Assembly: GCA_963676655.2 (NCBI GenBank)
Contig: CAXXKX010000003.1
Coordinates: forward strand, 3,224,001-3,288,000
Source of the DNA: G963676655 sp963676655
Lineage (GTDB): Bacteria; Verrucomicrobiota; Lentisphaeria; Victivallales; Victivallaceae
Reading direction: 5' to 3'
Length of the DNA: 64,000 nucleotides
In this document: positions 18,178 to 26,705 of the stretch, piece after piece
Layout of the letters: every line of letters starts with the position of its first letter
How positions within the stretch are numbered: the first letter of the stretch is position 1
Notes under the pieces: generated by a model
Database searches by the model: none
The model's input: the letters and a program-made list of their open reading frames with translations, nothing else
What the model was told of the DNA's origin: nothing
Made by a program: the position numbers and the translations under genes

Positions 18178-18630
18178 ATGAAAATGTTGAAAAAAATGTT
18201 GTTGTTGTGCCTTATCGGCTTCTCCGTTTCAGCAATGGCGGAAGTCAAAATCAGTAATATCACCGATAAAGGGAAAAAATCCGTATGCAAGGTCGACGCA
18301 TTGCGTACGGCTGATCGCTTTAAATTTATAGAGGTTCCGAAAGAACTCGAAGGTCTCCAGGCAATAAGTGTTCCCAGAGGGAAACCCGCTCTGCCCGGAA
18401 CAGGTTTCAGTTTTGAAGTAAGCGCTCCGGTTACCGTCTATTTATTTGTAGAGAAGAGATATAGAAATCCCAATCTGGAAGGTTGGGAGAAGACTAAGAT
18501 GACCACGGTGTGGGAAAATGAAAAATTAGGGGATTTTGTTTATAAAAAAGATTTTCCGGCCGGTGTTATAAAAATCCCGGCAAATCCTAAATACAAAATT
18601 CCGCATATGGCGGTCATAAAGGAAAAATAA
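18178..18630 (+). CDS. Small exported protein of unknown function
   Basis: A 150-residue protein with a signal peptide (MLKKMLLLCLIGFSVSAMA). The mature part is about 130 residues of probable beta structure (FSFEVSAPVTVYLFVEKRYR, DFVYKKDFPAGVIKIP) and resembles the single sandwich seen in some Lentisphaerota and Planctomycetota exported proteins. I recognise no named family. AAAAGGAAG precedes the ATG. It is the last gene before a strong hairpin at 18640 and so ends the rightward operon. Confidence 0.6.
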   Translation: MKMLKKMLLLCLIGFSVSAMAEVKISNITDKGKKSVCKVDALRTADRFKFIEVPKELEGLQAISVPRGKPALPGTGFSFEVSAPVTVYLFVEKRYRNPNLEGWEKTKMTTVWENEKLGDFVYKKDFPAGVIKIPANPKYKIPHMAVIKEK

Positions 18631-18639
18631 TCGAATTAT

Positions 18640-18664
18640 ATCCCCCCGGTTTTGCCGGGGGGAT
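18640..18664 (+). terminator. Strong hairpin terminator ending the rightward operon
   Basis: ATCCCCCCGG and CCGGGGGGAT form a perfect 10-bp stem with a TTTTG loop, nine bases after the stop of the 150-residue gene. There is no clean T-run after it, so termination may be imperfect or work in both directions. Confidence 0.7.
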
Positions 18665-19108
18665 ACATATTTAGGAAATAATTTATTTTCCCCTGTAGAA
18701 GGATGGGAAATCGTTTTTTAAAAATCCGCATTAATGCTTTTATATGCTGCTCAGCGGCGAAAAGAAAAAATAAAAGATAAGGAACTCTGCTGAAATGTGA
18801 TGGAATTTTACTATTGAGGCTACCTGCTACAGTCGGAGCTTCTCAAAAAAGGCTCCATCCTTTGCTAACCTGCAAATTGCACGAAGCAGTGTGCCGTGAG
18901 CGCAATGCGAATGAATGAAGCTGTAACTACAGCTAGTTCCGGCTCGACGAAGCGAACATGGTGCAATGCCGTAGGGGGAATAATAAACTGGAAAAACAAA
19001 ATTACAAAACGTATTTTCGGGTTTTTCTCATAAGAGATTAATCTTTAAGTGTTTAAATAATAAAATCTGAAACTTTATGAAATTTGCAGGCTAAAGATTA
19101 TATTTGTC
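18665..19108. other. Gene-free stretch between convergent genes
   Basis: No credible gene is seen. The stretch holds a small inverted repeat AGCTGTA/TACAGCT near 18918 and a GC-richer patch (about 18825-18975) that differs from its AT-rich surroundings. The patch could be a decayed element or a structured RNA, but nothing supports a specific call. Confidence 0.4.
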
Positions 19109-19894
19109 CTAAAGAATCATGTTGATGCCGGTACTCAGGTATTTAGAGATAGTTTCCTGGGATAACTCGTTGTCGGAGATTACACCAGTGAAATCCGTGG
19201 TGCGACAGATTGGAAAGACCGCTTTGGTTTCAAATTTCAGATGGTCGGCCAGCAGCCAGGAATGATCGGCATGCTTGGTGACTTCCCGTAAAAATTCGGC
19301 ATGGTTTTCGTGAAAGGTGTATACTTCTGAAGTGGACACGGCCGCTGCGGATATGAACGCTTTGCTGAGATGAAGCTGTTGGATCGCGTTAACGGCGAGC
19401 CGGCCGAGGAAAGAATTGAGTTTCGTGTTATACACTCCGCCGAGTGCGATCAGGGTGACAGACGGCGGCGGATCAGATAGCTCGCGGATTATCGCTCCGG
19501 AATTGGTGACGATTGTAAGGTTTGAAAAAGAAGCGTGATTATCCAAAAGCTTTCTGACAAAATAATAAACTGTGGTGGATGAATCCGCGAAAATAACATC
19601 ATCATCTTTAACCAGGGTTGCGGCGCGGGATGCGATTTGTTCTTTGCCCAGTCGGTTTTTTGCCAGTCTTAGGAGATGGCGGGAGTTCACCGATTCATCA
19701 AGGGTAAGCTTGTTCTGCGGCAGTTCTATCCCTCCATGCACTTTCAACAACAGGTTACGGGCGGCAAGTTCATTTACATCACGATAAAGCGTAGGCGCCG
19801 GAACTCCCAGTTCACTCTCCAGTTCATTGATACTGCAATGACCCCTGACATTAAGAAGTTCGAGTATTTTTTTAGACCGCTGGTTTTTTCTCAT
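19109..19894 (-). CDS. DeoR-family transcriptional repressor
   Basis: A 261-residue protein. The N-terminal helix-turn-helix is at about residues 6-50 (ILELLNVRGHCSINELESELG, PTLYRDVNELAARN). The C-terminal DeoR sensor domain has the DDVIFADSSTTVYYFV and LTIVTNSGAI segments that bind a sugar phosphate. It is divergent from the kinase at 20057, and the gap between them is full of TTTATCA/TGATAAA repeats, so repression of the adjacent operon and of itself is a good inference. The effector would then be a phosphorylated intermediate made by one of the two kinases. Confidence 0.88.
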   Translation of the reverse strand: MRKNQRSKKILELLNVRGHCSINELESELGVPAPTLYRDVNELAARNLLLKVHGGIELPQNKLTLDESVNSRHLLRLAKNRLGKEQIASRAATLVKDDDVIFADSSTTVYYFVRKLLDNHASFSNLTIVTNSGAIIRELSDPPPSVTLIALGGVYNTKLNSFLGRLAVNAIQQLHLSKAFISAAAVSTSEVYTFHENHAEFLREVTKHADHSWLLADHLKFETKAVFPICRTTDFTGVISDNELSQETISKYLSTGINMIL

Positions 19895-19926
19895 TTGTCT
19901 GCCCTGATCCGGATTATATTTTTCAT

Positions 19927-20021
19927 TTTATCATAATTTATCACCTTTTTGATAAAATCAAGAATATTTTTAAGTAATTTATCATTTTTCTGTTGATAAA
20001 CGAATTAAGCAGGCCTATTCT
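19927..20021 (+). promoter_or_regulatory. Promoter of the IolB/kinase operon with TTTATCA operator repeats
   Basis: TTTATCA occurs at 19927, 19937 and 19978, and its inverse TGATAAA at 19950 and 19994. The inverted pairs are separated by 6 bases (19937-19956) and 9 bases (19978-20000). A -35 TTGATA (19993-19998), a 17-bp spacer and a -10 TATTCT (20016-20021) read toward the kinase gene; the last repeat overlaps the -35, as expected for a repressor site. Confidence 0.6.
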
Positions 20022-20056
20022 TTAATTAAAGAGCAAAAAAATTAAGAGTTTTTACT

Positions 20057-20956
20057 ATGAGCAAAAATACGATAACCGGACTTGGGTACTGCGGACTGGA
20101 TTATTTAAGCCTGGTGCCGAACGTCCCGATTGATGACAAGGTTGAAATAGTTCAAAGTCTTATCCAGGGCGGCGGCCCGGCGGCAACTGCGGCCTGCACG
20201 GTGGCCCGGCTGGGAGCTAAAACCGCTTTTATCGGCGCCATCGGAGATGACGCGCCCGGTCAGGAAATTCTCAATGAATTCGCACACAACGGCGTTGATA
20301 CATCGAATATAAAATTGCGCCTGAACGCCGCCTCGCCAAAGGCGTTCTGCTGGATTGAGCAAAACAGCGGCAAGCGCAGCATTGCCTGGACGCACGGTAC
20401 AGCCCGGGCACTGCTGCCGGAAGAAGTAAACGCTGCTCTCGTAAAACAGTCTGACTTGCTTAATCTTGACGGGCATCAGACCGCGGCTGCCATCCGTGCT
20501 GCGGAAATTGCGCACGAGTCGAAAACAACCGTATTGCTGGACGCGGGAACGTTAACAGACGGTATTGAGCGACTGCTTGAGCTTTCCGACATCATAATCG
20601 CGTCCGAAAAATTCGCGGAACGTTACACTGGATCAGTGGAACCCGAAGAGAGCCTGAGACGACTTTTCAGTAAAAACACCAGATTTGCCGCAGTTACGCT
20701 GGGGGATAAAGGCTCCGTTGGTTTCGACGGCAAAAAGTTCTATCGCCAGGCGGCGTTTGAAGTTGATGTAGTAGACACCACCGGGGCCGGTGACGTGTTC
20801 CACGGCGCCTTCGCTTATAAATATGTAAGCAAATGCACCTGGCGGGAGTGCCTGCGTTTTGCGACCGCGGTTTCGGCGTTGAAATGTACAAAATTCGGCG
20901 GCCGCACCGGCATTCCGACATTGGCGGAAGCGGAAAATTTTCTGGAAAATCATTGA
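20057..20956 (+). CDS. PfkB-family carbohydrate kinase (IolC- or YihV-like)
   Basis: A 299-residue ribokinase-fold kinase. The substrate-side glycine motif GGGPAATAACTVARLG is at residues 38-53, and the anion hole and catalytic base lie in DTTGAGDVFHG (240-250, with D246). The C terminus KFGGRTGIP is typical. The closest characterised types by eye are YihV-like sulfofructose kinase and IolC-like 5-dehydro-2-deoxygluconate kinase. The adjacent IolB homologue favours an IolC role, but the sequence alone does not decide. Its start has only a weak ribosome site. It is the first gene of the DeoR-controlled operon. Confidence 0.8.
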   Translation: MSKNTITGLGYCGLDYLSLVPNVPIDDKVEIVQSLIQGGGPAATAACTVARLGAKTAFIGAIGDDAPGQEILNEFAHNGVDTSNIKLRLNAASPKAFCWIEQNSGKRSIAWTHGTARALLPEEVNAALVKQSDLLNLDGHQTAAAIRAAEIAHESKTTVLLDAGTLTDGIERLLELSDIIIASEKFAERYTGSVEPEESLRRLFSKNTRFAAVTLGDKGSVGFDGKKFYRQAAFEVDVVDTTGAGDVFHGAFAYKYVSKCTWRECLRFATAVSALKCTKFGGRTGIPTLAEAENFLENH

Positions 20957-20980
20957 CGAGAAAACCTACAGGAGTATATG

Positions 20981-21775
20981 ATGGATTATCTCAAACATTA
21001 CGAAGCGAAAAAAGGTTTTACGCAAATCTCAAAGATCGGCGACGGGAACCTGAAACTGACCGAATTCGGCCTTATTAAACTTGATAAAGGCGAAAACTGC
21101 AAACTGAACAGTGGAGAAATGGAAAACGCACTGATCATTCTCGGCGGCAAGTGCTCCGTTTCCGGCGACGGATTCGACTTTCCGGCTCTTGGCGAACGCA
21201 AAGATGTTTTTTCCGGCAAGCCTTATACTGTGTTCATCCCGGTCGGGAAAGAATATACGGTCAGCGCCGACACCGACGTCGAGGTTGCCTGGACGGCTTC
21301 ACCGGGCGGCAAAACGGACAGTGACGCTTATGTGATCACCCCGGATCAGGTTAAGGAAGCGCATATCGGCAAGGAGAATTTCCAGCGTGACGCTTATCTG
21401 ATGCTGACCGACGAGTATCCTGCCAGTCATCTTTATATTGGAGAGGCTTTCGTTCCGTCCGGTAATCACGCCAGCTTTCCGCCGCACCGGCATGATGCCG
21501 ACGATCTTCCGACCGAAGTGGATATGGAGGAAATCTATTTTTTCCGTTTTTCACATGACTGCGGTTACGGCATTCAGAAAATCTATACCGACGACGGTTC
21601 GATTGATTTTACCTGCACGGTGAAAGAAAATGACACAATGCTGATTCCGCAAGGCTATCACCCGGTGATCAACGCTCCGGGCAGTGTTATGTATTATCTA
21701 TGGATCATGGCCGGACCGAATAACCGTAAATTTCTTTCAGTAATGGATGCGGATTTCAAACACGTACTGAATTGA
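20981..21775 (+). CDS. iolB: 5-deoxy-glucuronate isomerase-like protein (IolB family)
   Basis: A 264-residue double-cupin protein. The metal site is visible: PPHRHD (H169, H171), then MEEIYFF with E183/E184, then PQGYHPV with a late histidine. This is the IolB signature. IolB converts 5-deoxy-D-glucuronate to 5-dehydro-2-deoxy-gluconate in myo-inositol breakdown. AGGAG at 20970-20974 fits the ATG at 20981 better than the one at 20978. The stop is three bases before the FGGY kinase start. The rest of the inositol pathway (IolG, IolE, IolD) is not beside it, so the true substrate may be another deoxy-uronate or keto-sugar. Confidence 0.82.
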   Translation: MDYLKHYEAKKGFTQISKIGDGNLKLTEFGLIKLDKGENCKLNSGEMENALIILGGKCSVSGDGFDFPALGERKDVFSGKPYTVFIPVGKEYTVSADTDVEVAWTASPGGKTDSDAYVITPDQVKEAHIGKENFQRDAYLMLTDEYPASHLYIGEAFVPSGNHASFPPHRHDADDLPTEVDMEEIYFFRFSHDCGYGIQKIYTDDGSIDFTCTVKENDTMLIPQGYHPVINAPGSVMYYLWIMAGPNNRKFLSVMDADFKHVLN

Positions 21776-21778
21776 GCT

Positions 21779-23272
21779 ATGAAAAAAGAACTGTTAATTG
21801 GGATTGACTTTGGAACCGGCGGCTGTAAGGTAACCGTTATTGATACAGCTGGAAAAGTCGTCGCCGCCGCTTCCGGTGAATATCCGACCAGTCATCCGAA
21901 GCCCGGCTGGGGTGAACAGGAACCAGCCGACTGGTATGCGACAATGTGCCGGGTATTAAAGGAAATAGATGTTCCTTCACTTGGTGTGCCGCTGGCGGTT
22001 TCATTTGACAGTTATACCCACGGTGCGGTATTGCTCGATGAAGCGATGCGGGTTATCCGCCCGACCATTATCTGGACCGACCAACGCAGTGTCGCCGAAA
22101 GCCGTTATCTCAACGACAAGCATTTTGATCTGATATTCAACACCGCTTATCAGGCCCCGACTCCAACCTGGACCTTGCCGCAATTGCTTTGGCTCAAGAA
22201 CAACGAACCGGAGAACTTTGCCCGGATCAGACATCTTTCGTTCGTCAAGGACTATGTCCGCTATTTGTTGACCGGCGTTTTGCAGTGCGATTATATTGAG
22301 GCTCAGGGATCGCTGTTATGGGACATGAATAATAAACGCTGGGCGGCGGAATTATGTGAACTGGCGGGAATAGTCCCAGATATGTTGCCGGAAATCTGCG
22401 AACCAACTTCACCCGCCGGTACACTGACGGCGAAAGGCGCGGCGGATGCAGGTTTGCCGGAAGGCTTGAAAGTCATTAACGGTACCAGCGACAGCGCCAT
22501 TGAAGATTATGCCGCAGGAGCCATTAAGCCGGGACAATGCATCCTCAAACTGGCAACCGCGGGCAACGTTAATGTGATGACTGCCGAAGCACACCCGCAT
22601 CCGGAAACCTTGACCTACTCACATGTGGTGCCCGACATGTGGTATACGGTGACCGCCACCAATGCGGCGGCGGTCTGTCAGCGCTGGTTCCGTGAGCTGA
22701 TGTGCGGAGCAGAAAAGCTTGAAGCCGACAAACAGGGAGTTAACGTCTATGCTTATCTCAATCAACTGGCAAGTGAGGTTCCGGCCGGTTCCAACGAAGT
22801 CTTTTTTCATCCTTATTTGATGGGGGAACGCTCTCCTTACTGGAATCCGAATCTGCGCGGCAGTTTTACCGGTATGAGCATGGGAACGAGCAAAGGCGAT
22901 TTAAGCCGGGCGCTGCTGGAAGGCGTCGCGTTTTCATTGCGCGACTGCTATCGCACCATCGAGGAAATGGGTTTGGAAACTTATGAGTTCATCCTGATCG
23001 GCGGCGGCGCGAAAAGCCCGCTTTGGGCGCAAATAGTCTGCGATGTTTTCAACGCGCCGGTTTCAGTTCCGGCATCATGCGACGCCTCGTTCGGAGCGGC
23101 TTTACTGGCCGGAGTGGGAATCGGCGTCTGGCTGGATGAAGCCAGCGCGATCAAACAATGCCTGCGGCTTGACCGGCGGCTTACGCCGGAGTCGGAAACC
23201 GCTGAGCTGTATAGCGGCCTTTTCGCAAAATACCGAAAAATACATGATGTGCTGGAGGAAGTATATACCTAA
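21779..23272 (+). CDS. FGGY-family carbohydrate kinase (xylulokinase-like)
   Basis: A 497-residue kinase, the normal length for FGGY enzymes. The N-terminal phosphate loop is IGIDFGTGGCKVTVID (residues 7-22), a probable catalytic aspartate lies in IIWTDQRS, and the C-terminal nucleotide motif is ILIGGGAKSPLWAQIVCDV. The family phosphorylates xylulose, ribulose, gluconate, erythritol and similar polyols. It is tightly coupled to the IolB-like gene (three-base gap). An operon with both a PfkB and an FGGY kinase suggests two entry sugars or two branches. The substrate is not predictable by eye. Confidence 0.85.
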   Translation: MKKELLIGIDFGTGGCKVTVIDTAGKVVAAASGEYPTSHPKPGWGEQEPADWYATMCRVLKEIDVPSLGVPLAVSFDSYTHGAVLLDEAMRVIRPTIIWTDQRSVAESRYLNDKHFDLIFNTAYQAPTPTWTLPQLLWLKNNEPENFARIRHLSFVKDYVRYLLTGVLQCDYIEAQGSLLWDMNNKRWAAELCELAGIVPDMLPEICEPTSPAGTLTAKGAADAGLPEGLKVINGTSDSAIEDYAAGAIKPGQCILKLATAGNVNVMTAEAHPHPETLTYSHVVPDMWYTVTATNAAAVCQRWFRELMCGAEKLEADKQGVNVYAYLNQLASEVPAGSNEVFFHPYLMGERSPYWNPNLRGSFTGMSMGTSKGDLSRALLEGVAFSLRDCYRTIEEMGLETYEFILIGGGAKSPLWAQIVCDVFNAPVSVPASCDASFGAALLAGVGIGVWLDEASAIKQCLRLDRRLTPESETAELYSGLFAKYRKIHDVLEEVYT

Positions 23273-23338
23273 ACAATACTGCCGTGTATAAAATAATTAA
23301 ATAAATAAACGTTGAAGCAAAAAAAGGAGACATACAAT

Positions 23339-24781
23339 ATGTTGATAGCTAAGAAAAATTACGCATATGAAATGATCCTCAGCGAGCTGACTTGGGTGGT
23401 CGGCGAGGACCATGTGCAGACCTGTGATTCCGATAAACTCGGACACTCAATCGATTACTACTGGGTGCCGGAACTCTGGCACGACCGCGGCGAACAGCCG
23501 ACTCCGCCGGATTTCATCGTCCATCCCGGAACTTCACTGGAAGTTGCCGAAGTCATGAAGATCGCCAACAATTACGGTATCCCGGTCACCCCGTGGGGCG
23601 GCGGTTCCGGTTCCCAGGGCGGCGCGTTGCCAATGTACGGCGGCATCGTCATGGATATGAAACGGATGAACAAGGTCATTGAAATCGATCCGGTATCCAT
23701 GACTGCCACCGCGGAAGTTGGCATCAACGCTCAGCATCTGGAATGGGCCGTCGAGAAAGCCGGTTACAGCACCATGCATTTCCCGGCCTCGATCGCCTGC
23801 GCCACCCTTGGAGGCTTCATCGCGCATCGCGGCACCGGGGTGCTCAGTACCAAATACGGCAAGATGGAAGACATAATTATGGCACTGGAAGTGGTCACCC
23901 CGACCGGCGAAATCATTGAAACGCTGCCGGTGCCGCGTCACGCCTCCGGTCCCGACCTGACCCAGATGTTCCTCGGCAGTGAAGGAACCTTGGGCGTAGT
24001 GACAAAAGCCACTTTGAAAATCCATCCGATCCCGGAAGCCAGAAAGTTCCATGCCTTTCTGTTCCCGACCATGCATGACGCGATGATTGCCGGTTCATCC
24101 ATTATGACCAGCCGTCTGCGCCCCTGCGTGATTCGCCTTTACGACGAGCCGGAAACCGCCAAGCTGATCAAAAAAGTTCTCGGCATCGACAAACAGGGCG
24201 CGTATCTGGTATTCGGGTTCGACGGCCCGGAAAAAATGGTAGATTTGGAAATGGAAGAGGCCTGCAAGATTTGCCGCAAACAGGAACACGAAGACCTCGG
24301 CACCGATATGGGACAGGCCTGGTGGGACAACCGTTATAAGTTCTTTTACCCGCCGTACATGTTCCAGATGCCGCAGGCGTTTGGTACGCTAGACACCGTC
24401 GCGACTTTCAAGAACATCGAAAATGTTTACTGGGCGATGAAGAAAACGGTCAATGAAAACTTTCCGCAGGCGCAGTTCATCGGCCATTTTTCGCACTGGT
24501 ATGAATGGGGCGCTATGCTCTACGCCCGTTTTATTATCGACGAACCGCCGCAAGATCCGCACGAAGCTATCGCCTTGTACAACAAAATCTGGGATATGGC
24601 GATCCGCGCGGCTATAAAAGAAGGCGGCGTAATCAATGAGCATCACGGCGTCGGCCTGAAACTCGGACGTATCATGAAAGACCTCTATGGCCCTGCTTTC
24701 AAGGTTCTGCAGGATATCAAAACGGTCATGGACCCGAACAACATAATGAACCCCGGTAAAATGGGATTTAAAGGAGCTTAA
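23339..24781 (+). CDS. FAD-linked oxidase, GlcD/D-lactate dehydrogenase-like
   Basis: A 480-residue protein of the FAD_binding_4 plus C-terminal FAD-oxidase type. The FAD motif PWGGGSGSQGGALPMYGGIV and the segment FLGSEGTLGVVTKATLKI are clear, and the C terminus EHHGVGLKLGR...MDPNNIMNPGKMGF is classic for GlcD. It should oxidise a 2-hydroxy acid and pass electrons to its partner, here the next gene. The start was moved from a TTG at 23312 to the ATG at 23339, which has GGAG nine bases upstream. Within the operon it would oxidise a sugar-derived hydroxy acid. Confidence 0.85.
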   Translation: MLIAKKNYAYEMILSELTWVVGEDHVQTCDSDKLGHSIDYYWVPELWHDRGEQPTPPDFIVHPGTSLEVAEVMKIANNYGIPVTPWGGGSGSQGGALPMYGGIVMDMKRMNKVIEIDPVSMTATAEVGINAQHLEWAVEKAGYSTMHFPASIACATLGGFIAHRGTGVLSTKYGKMEDIIMALEVVTPTGEIIETLPVPRHASGPDLTQMFLGSEGTLGVVTKATLKIHPIPEARKFHAFLFPTMHDAMIAGSSIMTSRLRPCVIRLYDEPETAKLIKKVLGIDKQGAYLVFGFDGPEKMVDLEMEEACKICRKQEHEDLGTDMGQAWWDNRYKFFYPPYMFQMPQAFGTLDTVATFKNIENVYWAMKKTVNENFPQAQFIGHFSHWYEWGAMLYARFIIDEPPQDPHEAIALYNKIWDMAIRAAIKEGGVINEHHGVGLKLGRIMKDLYGPAFKVLQDIKTVMDPNNIMNPGKMGFKGA

Positions 24782-24784
24782 ATA

Positions 24785-25756
24785 ATGAATATTGATAAAT
24801 ATCTTGACGTCATCAACGCCTGCAGGTTCTGCTTTATGTGCAGACATCTTTCGGCGGTCGGCAATGTAACATTTAAAGAAGCGGATACGCCGCGCGGCCG
24901 GGCTTTAATCGCGGATAAGGTTCGCATGGATAAAGAATACTTGAAGAATCCTGATTTTATCCGGACCATCTATGAAGCCGAACTCAGCGCCGCCAATCGT
25001 TATCACTGCGTCAGCCATTATGACGAAACCGGACTGATCATGGCGCTGCGCCGGGATATCGTGGAAGCGGGACTTGCGCCTGAAGAAGTTATCGAGCTGA
25101 AAGATAAACTCGTTCAGGTTGATTTTAAAGTTACCGGCGAAGGAGACACGCTGTATTACGTTGATCCGTACGGCGATGAATCCAATGTCCCGTACGGCTG
25201 TAAAATCATCTCCGGCGGCGATACCGGCAGAGCCCTCGAAGTCCTGGGTTTTGTTGAGGAAGCGGCGGAAGTTTTTGAGAAATTCAGGGTGGCAGTCGCG
25301 GCTTCCGGCTGTAAAACTGTCGTTACTTCATGTCCGGCCAGCCATGACATGATGAAAGACAAGCTCGAAGGTGTGAAGGTTTTGCATTCTTCAGAATATA
25401 TCAAAGGCAAACCCGGTACCGGTTCAATATATTATCTGGACAGCGACTACCTGAAGAACTATCAAGACAACGCGGTTGATCCGCGAAAAACATTGACTGA
25501 TCTGGGTTACTCCATCAAGCCTTTCGGAACGAACCCGGAAGAATCATATTCTGCTGGTGAAGGGGCGGTTGGCTATGATCAATTATGCCCGGAACTTACC
25601 GAAAAACTCTGCGAGAGAATTGCGGAATTGGCGGATAACCCGATGGACGATTTGCTGATCGTCGCATCCCCTTATACTAAAAGCGTGCTGGATAAATACG
25701 CTCCGCAATTAAACGTAATGCTGTTCGATCAGCTTGCGAAGGAGGGAATCGCGTAA
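24785..25756 (+). CDS. Iron-sulfur electron-transfer partner, GlcF-like, short
   Basis: A 323-residue protein three bases after the FAD oxidase. It opens with ACRFCFMCRH (C13, C16, C19) and TPRGRA, the pattern at the start of GlcF-like subunits, and has a later SGCKTVVTSCPASHD that resembles a CCG-type cysteine domain. Two full four-cysteine ferredoxin clusters, normal in GlcF, are absent: only one CxxCxxC is seen, without the usual fourth cysteine-proline. It probably accepts electrons from the oxidase, but its cluster must be unusual or completed by a cysteine elsewhere. I am sure of the pairing, less of the family. Confidence 0.65.
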   Translation: MNIDKYLDVINACRFCFMCRHLSAVGNVTFKEADTPRGRALIADKVRMDKEYLKNPDFIRTIYEAELSAANRYHCVSHYDETGLIMALRRDIVEAGLAPEEVIELKDKLVQVDFKVTGEGDTLYYVDPYGDESNVPYGCKIISGGDTGRALEVLGFVEEAAEVFEKFRVAVAASGCKTVVTSCPASHDMMKDKLEGVKVLHSSEYIKGKPGTGSIYYLDSDYLKNYQDNAVDPRKTLTDLGYSIKPFGTNPEESYSAGEGAVGYDQLCPELTEKLCERIAELADNPMDDLLIVASPYTKSVLDKYAPQLNVMLFDQLAKEGIA

Positions 25757-25757
25757 A

Positions 25758-26597
25758 ATGTCATTGGTAACTTTAAACGAAGTTCTCCCGCAAGCCCGTA
25801 CTGAAGGCCGCGCGGTCGGCGCGTTCAATATCGCCAACTACGAAACCGGCAAAGCGGTCATCATGGCCGCTGAAGTCGAGAATCAGCCGGTCATCATGCA
25901 GGTCTATCAAAGGCTAATGGAAGACCCGTTCATTCCGGCTTTGACCTCGATGATGCGCAAGCTGGCGGAAAACGCCTCGGTTCCAGTTGTCGTACACCTT
26001 GATCACGGCGCATCATTAGATCAGGTAAAGCTGGCTATCGACTGCGGCTTTTCATCGGTCATGTTTGACGGTTCGCAGCTTCCTTTTGAAGATAACCTGG
26101 CGCAAACCCGCCAAGCTGCGGAATACGCCCACAAACACGGCGTGTCGATTGAAGGCGAGCTTGGGTACGTTCCATTGAACGGAACCGAAGCCGCCGAAAA
26201 CATCCCGCTTTCCACGCCTGAAGAGGCGAAACAATTTGCAGAGGCAACCGGAATCGATGCTCTTGCCGTATCGATTGGCACCGCCCACGGATATTATACC
26301 AAAGAACCCCAAATAGATGTTGATCTTTCCCGGCACATCAGCGAAGCGGTTTCAATCCCATTGGTTTTGCACGGTGGCTCCGGCACCCCGCATGATATCG
26401 TCCGGCAGGTACTGCGCAACGGTTTTGCCAAAGTCAATATATCAACGGAATTCCAGCACAAGTTTCAGGCGGTGCTAAAAGACAAACTCGACGTCTTGGG
26501 AAAAAAATTCCTGCCTGTGGATAAAATCATGATCAATCCCACGCAAGTATCGTCAGACGCTTTACGTCCTTTGATCGAAATGTTCACCAATCCTTAA
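25758..26597 (+). CDS. Class II (zinc) aldolase, fructose-/tagatose-bisphosphate or IolJ type
   Basis: A 279-residue class II aldolase. The catalytic HLDHG is at residues 80-84 (D82, zinc ligand H83), further zinc ligands are H177 in GTAHGYY and H205 in VLHGGSG, and the phosphate is held by GGSG and NIST (227-230). The family cleaves ketose phosphates to DHAP and an aldehyde. IolJ, which splits the phosphorylated product of the IolB-IolC steps, is a member, which fits this operon. The ATG at 25758 follows the previous stop by one base and AAGGAGGG by about 13. The upstream in-frame start at 25734 is less likely. It is the last gene of the operon. Confidence 0.88.
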   Translation: MSLVTLNEVLPQARTEGRAVGAFNIANYETGKAVIMAAEVENQPVIMQVYQRLMEDPFIPALTSMMRKLAENASVPVVVHLDHGASLDQVKLAIDCGFSSVMFDGSQLPFEDNLAQTRQAAEYAHKHGVSIEGELGYVPLNGTEAAENIPLSTPEEAKQFAEATGIDALAVSIGTAHGYYTKEPQIDVDLSRHISEAVSIPLVLHGGSGTPHDIVRQVLRNGFAKVNISTEFQHKFQAVLKDKLDVLGKKFLPVDKIMINPTQVSSDALRPLIEMFTNP

Positions 26598-26705
26598 AAG
26601 CTGAATACAAGAACAATTTGACAAAGGATTATTTTTAATAAGCCTATTTCCCAATACTGCTAATTTAACGTTTGAGTATTGAAATAATACCGTTTATTTT
26701 CACAT

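Noticed and set aside
18825..18975. A GC-richer patch as a riboswitch or small RNA
   Set aside because: No conserved core that I recognise and no convincing stem set; left as unexplained intergenic DNA.
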